Made by a program: the position numbers and the translations under genes. Positions 7,189-10,659 of a DNA stretch of 10,659 nt are shown here, piece after piece (the stretch's first letter is position 1; each line of letters opens with the position of its first letter). The notes beneath the pieces are model-generated. The model was not told the DNA's origin. It worked only from the letters and a program-made list of their open reading frames with translations, and made no database searches. Source of the DNA: Brachionus plicatilis (Eukaryota; Rotifera; Eurotatoria; Ploima; Brachionidae); assembly GCA_010279815.1 (NCBI GenBank), contig QEOQ01000544.1, forward strand, positions 919,619-930,277, written 5' to 3'.

Positions 7189-7903
7189 ACGGACTTTGAT
7201 ACAAATTGCTACAACTATGTAGAGGAATTTGTGTCAAAGTTGGATTACAGTGACAACCAATTTTCAAAAGTGTCTTTTTTAGAGCTAGTGAACATTATTG
7301 ACAAATTAAAAGTTGACTCTTCGCCTGGTGAAGATGGCATTCACAACAGATTTCTCAAAGGCTGGTTACTCTACTGATCCTGTTAATTATAGAGGAATCA
7401 GTTTTCTTAGTTGTCTTGGTAAACTAGCTGAAAGAGTTATTAGAAATCGTTTATATTACTTTTTAGAAAGTAAAAAACTCATTATTGATGAGCAGTCTGG
7501 ATTTAGAAATAAAAGAGGCTCTGCTGATAATTTTTTATTCATGACCCAAAAGATACAAGAACGACTAAATAAATATAATGGCAGCAAGGTATATGGTATC
7601 TTTTTTGATATTTCAAAAGCCTTTGATAAAGTCTGGCATGCTGTACTAATCTATAAACTAGTCTACCTGGGTGTACCTATTTATCTAGTCTGGTTCGTTA
7701 AGAACTTTTTATCAAGCAGATTTTTTAAAGTCAAGATTAATAATAAGTTTAGTAGGATGTATCCCATTACTTGTTCTGTTCCTCAAGGATCAGTTTTAGG
7801 TCCACTGCTTTTTTTAGTGTACATAGGTGATATTCAGCTCTCAAACTCGAAGCACTCTAGTTACTCAGCACTTTTTGCTGATGACCTGGGGGCGATATTT
7901 TAA
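7189..7903 (+). pseudogene. reverse transcriptase domain of LINE ORF2, with internal deletion
   Basis: The palm and fingers of a LINE reverse transcriptase. Before the deletion: LELVNIIDKLKVDSSPGEDG in the frame that opens after TGA 7186. After it: NYRGISFLSCLGKLAERVI, the EQSGFR motif, the catalytic-Asp motif FFDISKAFDKVWH, CSVPQGSVLGPLLFLVYIGD, and the active-site box LFADDLG at about 7869-7889. The join at 7354-7365 puts HNRFLK directly beside a TDPVNYRG segment. Related enzymes have about 40-50 more residues there, including the WK-A-V-PI segment, so part of the fingers is missing. The frame is lost again just after the FADD box. All the Asp residues of the active site are present, but the enzyme cannot be made. 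Confidence 0.87.
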
Positions 7904-8642
7904 GACTGGAAAAGTCATTAAAGTAATTAATAATTGCCTAGGTGGGCTTAAGAATTGGCTGTCTGCTTGGCGTCTGAAAATGAATGCCTCAAAATGTTGC
8001 TATACTATTTTTTCAGGAGGTGGTCGAGGTAGACTGAAAATGGATTTAAGATTGTCTGGAGACCTGATACCTTATAATCCGAATCCTCTCTTTTTAGGAG
8101 TGACTTTCGATGAGTACTTATGTTTTAATAAGCAATTTCAAAACTTGAGAGTAAGAGCCCTAAAAAGGCTTAACATAATAAAAATGTTTGCTCACAGCTC
8201 TTGGCACCTAAAAAAAACTACCCTCAATAGTATCTATAGAGCCTTAATTGGTTCCATGTTTGATTACTCTTTCTTTACCGTAGCATGTATTTCTAAGACA
8301 AACTTAAAACTTGTTCAAACAGTTCAAAACAGAGCTATTAGGTGTATCTATAAGTTAAGATTGGACAGCCCAACTATGAGTCTCTTTTCAGTTAGTAACA
8401 TTTTGTTTATTAAAGAAAGATTCTTACAAATGGGTGCTAGACATATGCTAAAATGTTTCTCTTATAAAAACAGTTTCATTTAGCTACTTGTCGAGGAATA
8501 TAGTGGGTCGTGGTCTGAAAACACAGCTAAAGTATCGGTTACCTCTACTCCGGTAGGAGACTTTTTCTCTATAATTCGAATTGCGTATGCGTGTACTGTC
8601 CTAATTAGTTTATATTTGATTCTTAGCTTTTTTAAGATCTGA
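7898..8642 (+). pseudogene. C-terminal domain of LINE ORF2, ending in a hydrophobic helix
   Basis: This frame follows the RT active site with NCLGGLKNWLSAWRLKMNAS and KCCYTIF (thumb region), FLGVTFDEYLCFNKQ, LKRLNIIKMFAHSSWHLK and VQTVQNRAIRCIYKL, the usual order after RT in Jockey-like elements. It meets TAG at 8481-8483. The same frame then stays open for 52 more codons and ends at TGA 8640-8642, so the TAG is probably a later mutation. The last 25 or so residues (about 8562-8633) are strongly hydrophobic, with FFSIIRIAY and LISLYLILSFF, and end two residues later in Lys-Ile. I do not know a function for such an end in this kind of element. Confidence 0.75.
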
Positions 8643-8907
8643 TATGAGAACAGGATTCTTTTATATAGTTATTTAGAAACTATCAAATTTTTTGTCTTCT
8701 TTCTTTTCTTCTGTCTTTCTTTTTTCTTTTTAAAAAAAGAAAAAAATTTATTTTTAATGATGTAATTTAAAACATGTTTGTTTGTTTTTATTATTGTTTT
8801 ATTTTTACTGGGCAGAAGGAGCTTCACTTCGAATGTGCAGTATGCGCTCTTTTCGAATGTTAGCTCGAAGCCTTTTTAAATTAATTTTTAAATAAAAATA
8901 ACTATTT
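8643..8907 (+). other. LINE 3' UTR with pyrimidine tract and 12-bp hairpin
   Basis: It starts after TGA 8640-8642. A pure C/T-rich run (about 8689-8731) ends in TTTTTTCTTTTT (8720-8731), which pairs with AAAAAGAAAAAA (8734-8745) over a two-base loop. Such a 3' structure may serve as a recognition site for the reverse transcriptase, but that is inference. Confidence 0.6.
8891..8896 (+). promoter_or_regulatory. LINE polyadenylation signal
   Basis: AATAAA lies 11 bases before the poly(A) tract, a suitable distance and place for the element's own 3'-end signal. Confidence 0.6.
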
Positions 8908-8924
8908 AAAAAAAAAAAAAAAAA
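8908..8924 (+). other. LINE poly(A) tail
   Basis: Seventeen A residues directly abut the right TTGG duplication, as expected from target-primed reverse transcription of a polyadenylated RNA. Confidence 0.85.
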
Positions 8925-8928
8925 TTGG
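8925..8928. repeat. right target-site duplication of the LINE (TTGG)
   Basis: This TTGG matches 4542-4545 and belongs to a Pro codon of the integrase gene on the minus strand (CCA plus the next A). Confidence 0.75.
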
Positions 8929-9018
8929 TAGTAAACCAACCCAATCGTTTGTGTTAAATTGAGCCACCATCGCTTCCAACATTCTTTCCACTGTTCCATT
9001 TGATTGAGGATCTCGAGG
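8925..9018 (-). pseudogene. gypsy/Ginger-type integrase, end of catalytic core (5' half of the split gene)
   Basis: Thirty-one codons on the minus strand read PRDPQSNGTVER, then MLEAMVAQFNTNDWVGLLP. PQSNGTVER is the strongly conserved segment holding the third catalytic acid (Glu) of the D,D-35-E triad, and the DWVGLLP end is where relatives continue into the piece found at 4545-4506. The reading breaks exactly at the TTGG duplication of the LINE. The rest of the catalytic core, with the first two Asp residues, and the zinc-binding N-terminus are not visible: above 9018 the sequence turns into palindromic AT-rich DNA. Another insertion, a deletion or an exon end may lie there. So the gene is a 3' remnant even before the LINE entered. 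Confidence 0.8.
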
Positions 9019-9200
9019 TAATTTGTAAATTAACATAATATTTTACAAATTTGCTACACGATTTGCAAATGTTATTATGCAATTTGTGAATTTGACAAAA
9101 AATTTATAAATATTTATAGTTTGCATATGAAAGGTATAAATTTGTATTTTGTATAGAGAAATTTGTAAATTGTATATTTTAACATATTGTATAGAACATA
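9019..9200. repeat. AT-rich cluster of ATTTGYAAAT-type palindromes
   Basis: The word ATTTGTAAAT or a close variant occurs about six times on the two strands: 9021, 9042 (inverted), 9061 (ATTTGCAAAT), 9082 (ATTTGTGAAT), 9138 (ATTTGTATTT) and 9160. The first two form a stem of 10 bp (AATTTGTAAA with TTTACAAATT). It begins exactly where the integrase reading stops, so it may be part of an inserted element. Confidence 0.5.
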
Positions 9201-9259
9201 TTCAAGCATCAAAATTTGCTTTTTTTATTCGAATAGAAGTTGATGATGTGAATTTTTTC

Positions 9260-9316
9260 GAATATAAGCGGCCTGCTTATATTCAAAACCCGCTTATATT
9301 CAGCAAAATACGCTAA
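9260..9316. repeat. GAATATAAGC inverted/direct repeat, possible DNA-transposon terminus
   Basis: GAATATAAGC (9260-9269) is followed after five bases by its exact reverse complement (9275-9284), and by a second copy of that (9292-9301). AGCAAAATACGCTAA follows, after which LINE-like coding begins at about 9325 on the minus strand. The pattern recalls the termini of some invertebrate DNA transposons built from repeated GCTTATATTC units, from memory only. The outer partner end was not found. Confidence 0.45.
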
Positions 9317-9324
9317 CTTTTTTA

Positions 9325-9863
9325 GATTTGTTCCAGATAATCTAAGAATTGTCTAGCACGGATCGTTCAAGAGAAAAGTAGATTTTTTTAAGGTATTTGT
9401 AGACAATTTCCACGACGTATGCGAAATAACTTTTAAGCAATTTAGACGCTGCTGACATTTTTTTTTTAGAAATTCTACCTGATTTTGAAACTCAAACTAT
9501 GATCGATTCTTATATCCAAAAAACAAATGTTATCTGAAGGTGTTAGGTTTCTATTCGATATTTTGAGCCTTAATTGATCGGTCAGATTTTTTTTTGTACT
9601 CGAAAAAATAATGATATTACATTTTTCTGCTGCCATATTTAAGCGCCAAAGCGAGAGCCAATGCTTTTTTATTCTAAATATAGACATTTAAAATTTTTTG
9701 AATGTTAAAATTAAATAAGACACAAAATCGTCCGCAAAAAGTAGTGAGTAGCTTTTGTTTTTGTTATATTTAGTTGGTATATCATTTATATAAATCGAAA
9801 ATAGTAAAGGCCTTAACACTGCATCTTGTGGGACCCGTTCTAAAAAAATAGCACAAACATAAA
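9325..9863 (-). pseudogene. reverse-transcriptase fragment of a second, related LINE
   Basis: Read on the minus strand from about 9860: RVPQDAVLRPLLFSIYINDI (the VPQG motif with Gly changed to Asp), then SLLFADDF (active-site box), then TAA at 9690-9688, then in the same frame HWLSLWRLNMAAEKCNIIIF and NICFLDIRIDHSLSFK up to TAG near 9475. Beyond it QQRLNCLKVISHTSWKL and, after a frame change, LERSVLDNS and IIW carry on as in other LINEs. The order and wording match the C-terminal part of the LINE at 4546-8924 but with many differences, so it is another family of the same broad group. Endonuclease, RT N-terminus and 3' end are missing. The right end near 9863 and left end near 9320 probably mark later breaks. 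Confidence 0.78.
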
Positions 9864-10466
9864 ATTACATCAAAAGTAAGGATGTAATAAAATGTTAGCT
9901 TAATTAAAATGATTTAAATTACGTAATATTACGTTATTTCAAGTAGAACTTAACAAAAATGCTGACGACCAAAAAAGTCTAATTTTTCGAACAAAAATTT
10001 GATTTAAAAAAATTCTTTTAGTTTTTTTGACATATTTTCAACTTGAAATATTATGTTTTTTTACATTTTATTAGACTATTTCACTCAAAATAATGTTATG
10101 AACAGTAAAAAAGGGTAATTTTTTATAAATGAATAAATTAATTTTCAGCAAAATTCACTGGTTATGATGTTCTTGTTTAAAATAATTCATTTTAAATGCT
10201 TAAACTTTATTTTTTATTTTATTTAAAGGATAATTTCATTTTTTCAAAGGGTTTAACAGTATTTACAAAAAAACAAATCACGAATCGGCATCTTGAAGTT
10301 AATGATCAATTCAAAATATCATTTCAATTCAAAAATTTTATCCTTAGATATTAAACTTAAACTTTGATTTAACTTAAATAATTTTAATGTAACATTTAGC
10401 TTTACATGCAATGTAGATTTAGAAAATAAGAAAAATTTTAAAAAACATTTTCTCAATCCATTGATA
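9864..10466. other. AT-rich stretch without a gene; two small palindromes
   Basis: No ORF or domain is seen. ATTACATC (9864-9871) and GATGTAAT (9881-9888) can form an 8-bp hairpin. ACGTAATATTACGT (9921-9934) is a perfect 14-base palindrome. Neither lies at a position that suggests a function. Confidence 0.45.
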
Positions 10467-10658
10467 AATCGATTTTCAATTTAGTTTACTGATTTTTTGT
10501 AAAGTTTTATTTTCATTTTATTACTTGTTTGAAATTTTTTATTTGAATTTCTTTTTTAAATATAATTGTGAATGCTAAACACATATACTTTTGAAATAAA
10601 AAATCTCAAATAAACTTTACAAAAAATCAGTAAATACATTTAAATATTAAAATCGATT
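10467..10658. repeat. imperfect long inverted repeat (MITE-like or fold-back)
   Basis: AATCGATTTT (10467-10476) is inverted at 10649-10658. A perfect 23-base arm (10485-10507, TTTACTGATTTTTTG...) is inverted at 10612-10634. A weaker third block (near 10531-10550 with about 10590-10612) continues inward, with an extra 20 bases or so on the left arm. The centre is near 10560. It has no coding capacity. Confidence 0.75.
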
Positions 10659-10659
10659 A

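Larger units (their letters stand above)
5885..8642 (+). pseudogene. LINE ORF2: APE endonuclease plus reverse transcriptase, multiply broken
   Basis: ORF2 would nick the target and copy the element RNA onto it. The likely start ATG 5885-5887 shares its A with the ORF1 stop (TAATG). The frame is then lost around an A10 run (5901-5910) and a TAA at 5911. From 5914 the endonuclease reads openly to TGA 6889. A linker follows in another frame (6894-7025), then a third stretch (about 7013-7363, with TGA 7186) that carries the SSPGEDGIHNRFLK motif of RT. A deletion joins this to the RT palm (to 7903). A last frameshift leads into the C-terminal domain, which runs to TAG 8481 and, in the same frame, on to TGA 8640-8642. 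Breaks are spread over the whole gene, so this is old decay and not one sequencing slip. The intact element would have encoded roughly 950-1000 residues (my estimate). Confidence 0.85.
4546..8924 (+). mobile_element. near-full-length but dead non-LTR retrotransposon (LINE), inserted in the integrase gene
   Basis: A 4379-base LINE on the plus strand. Order: A-rich 5' leader (4546-4627), ORF1 with two CCHC zinc knuckles, ORF2 with APE-type endonuclease and reverse transcriptase but no RNase H that I can see, a 265-base 3' UTR with a pyrimidine tract, AATAAA and a 17-A tail. Flanking TTGG duplications and the split integrase gene fix both ends. The protein plan is closest to the Jockey-like superfamily; clade assignment needs a tree. 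Lesions: TAA 4688, frameshift about 4835, TAA 5028, broken ORF2 start about 5901-5913, frameshift about 6870-6890 with TGA 6889, frameshift about 7010-7025, TGA 7186, internal deletion about 7354-7365, frameshift about 7890-7905 and TAG 8481. It cannot move by itself. Confidence 0.9.

Noticed and set aside
8805..8999. 64-codon minus-strand ORF as one protein
   Set aside because: It mixes an out-of-frame reading of the integrase core with the LINE poly(A) and 3' UTR. The true integrase frame is a different one, given at 8925-9018.
3746..9018. Long terminal repeats for a gypsy-type element
   Set aside because: No long direct repeats flank the integrase in the window and no gag, protease or RT of that element was seen.
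9475..9687. 70-codon minus-strand ORF as a separate gene
   Set aside because: It is the middle of the second LINE's RT; the same frame continues upstream past TAA 9690-9688 with the FADD box.
1..10659. tRNA or rRNA genes
   Set aside because: No cloverleaf with B box and no conserved rRNA segment was recognised on either strand by eye.

Overview
The window looks like a piece of AT-rich invertebrate nuclear genome made mostly of transposable-element remnants. Evidence for a eukaryote is a non-LTR retrotransposon with a poly(A) tail, a 66-nt GT-AG intron, a 7TM-receptor exon, and the lack of bacterial gene packing or ribosome-binding sites. The protein style (receptor tail, integrase with Cys-rich tail, LINE proteins) reminds me of monogonont rotifers such as Brachionus, but that is an impression and was not checked.

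Layout. 1-190: a short GC-rich patch and a TAC microsatellite. 193-653 (+): the last exon of a probable rhodopsin-type G-protein-coupled receptor (TM5-TM7 and tail). 654-1789: AT-rich, no gene seen. 1790-2071 (-): a small ORF with a Psq/Brinker/CENP-B-like helix-turn-helix. 2072-2869: non-coding with weak repeats. 2871-3090: two short-period degenerate tandem arrays. 3171-3504 (+): a broken FLYWCH/MULE-like fragment. 3746-4545 and 8925-9018 (-): two halves of one gypsy/Ginger-type integrase gene, split by a LINE. 4546-8924 (+): that LINE, with a 5' A-rich leader, ORF1 (two CCHC knuckles), ORF2 (APE endonuclease plus reverse transcriptase), a 3' UTR and a 17-A tail. 9019-9316: palindromic AT-rich DNA and a terminal-repeat-like motif. 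9325-9863 (-): a decayed reverse-transcriptase fragment of a second, related LINE. 9864-10659: AT-rich DNA ending in an inverted repeat.

The clearest story is the nested insertion. The integrase gene on the minus strand stops mid-codon at 8925 and resumes at 4545. The LINE between them is flanked by TTGG on both sides, and its poly(A) tail abuts the right-hand copy. Removing the LINE and one TTGG copy puts the integrase back in frame. The integrase part also carries a plausible short spliceosomal intron (4440-4505) and a Cys-rich tail that has since been broken. Both elements are dead: the LINE shows about ten lesions, including an internal deletion in its reverse transcriptase.

The only apparently intact host coding sequence is the receptor exon; the small HTH ORF may be a domesticated or dying transposase N-terminus. 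I saw no convincing new defence or regulatory system. The points most worth checking are the intron-bearing integrase, the hydrophobic C-terminus of LINE ORF2, and the 20-bp array in front of the FLYWCH-like fragment.
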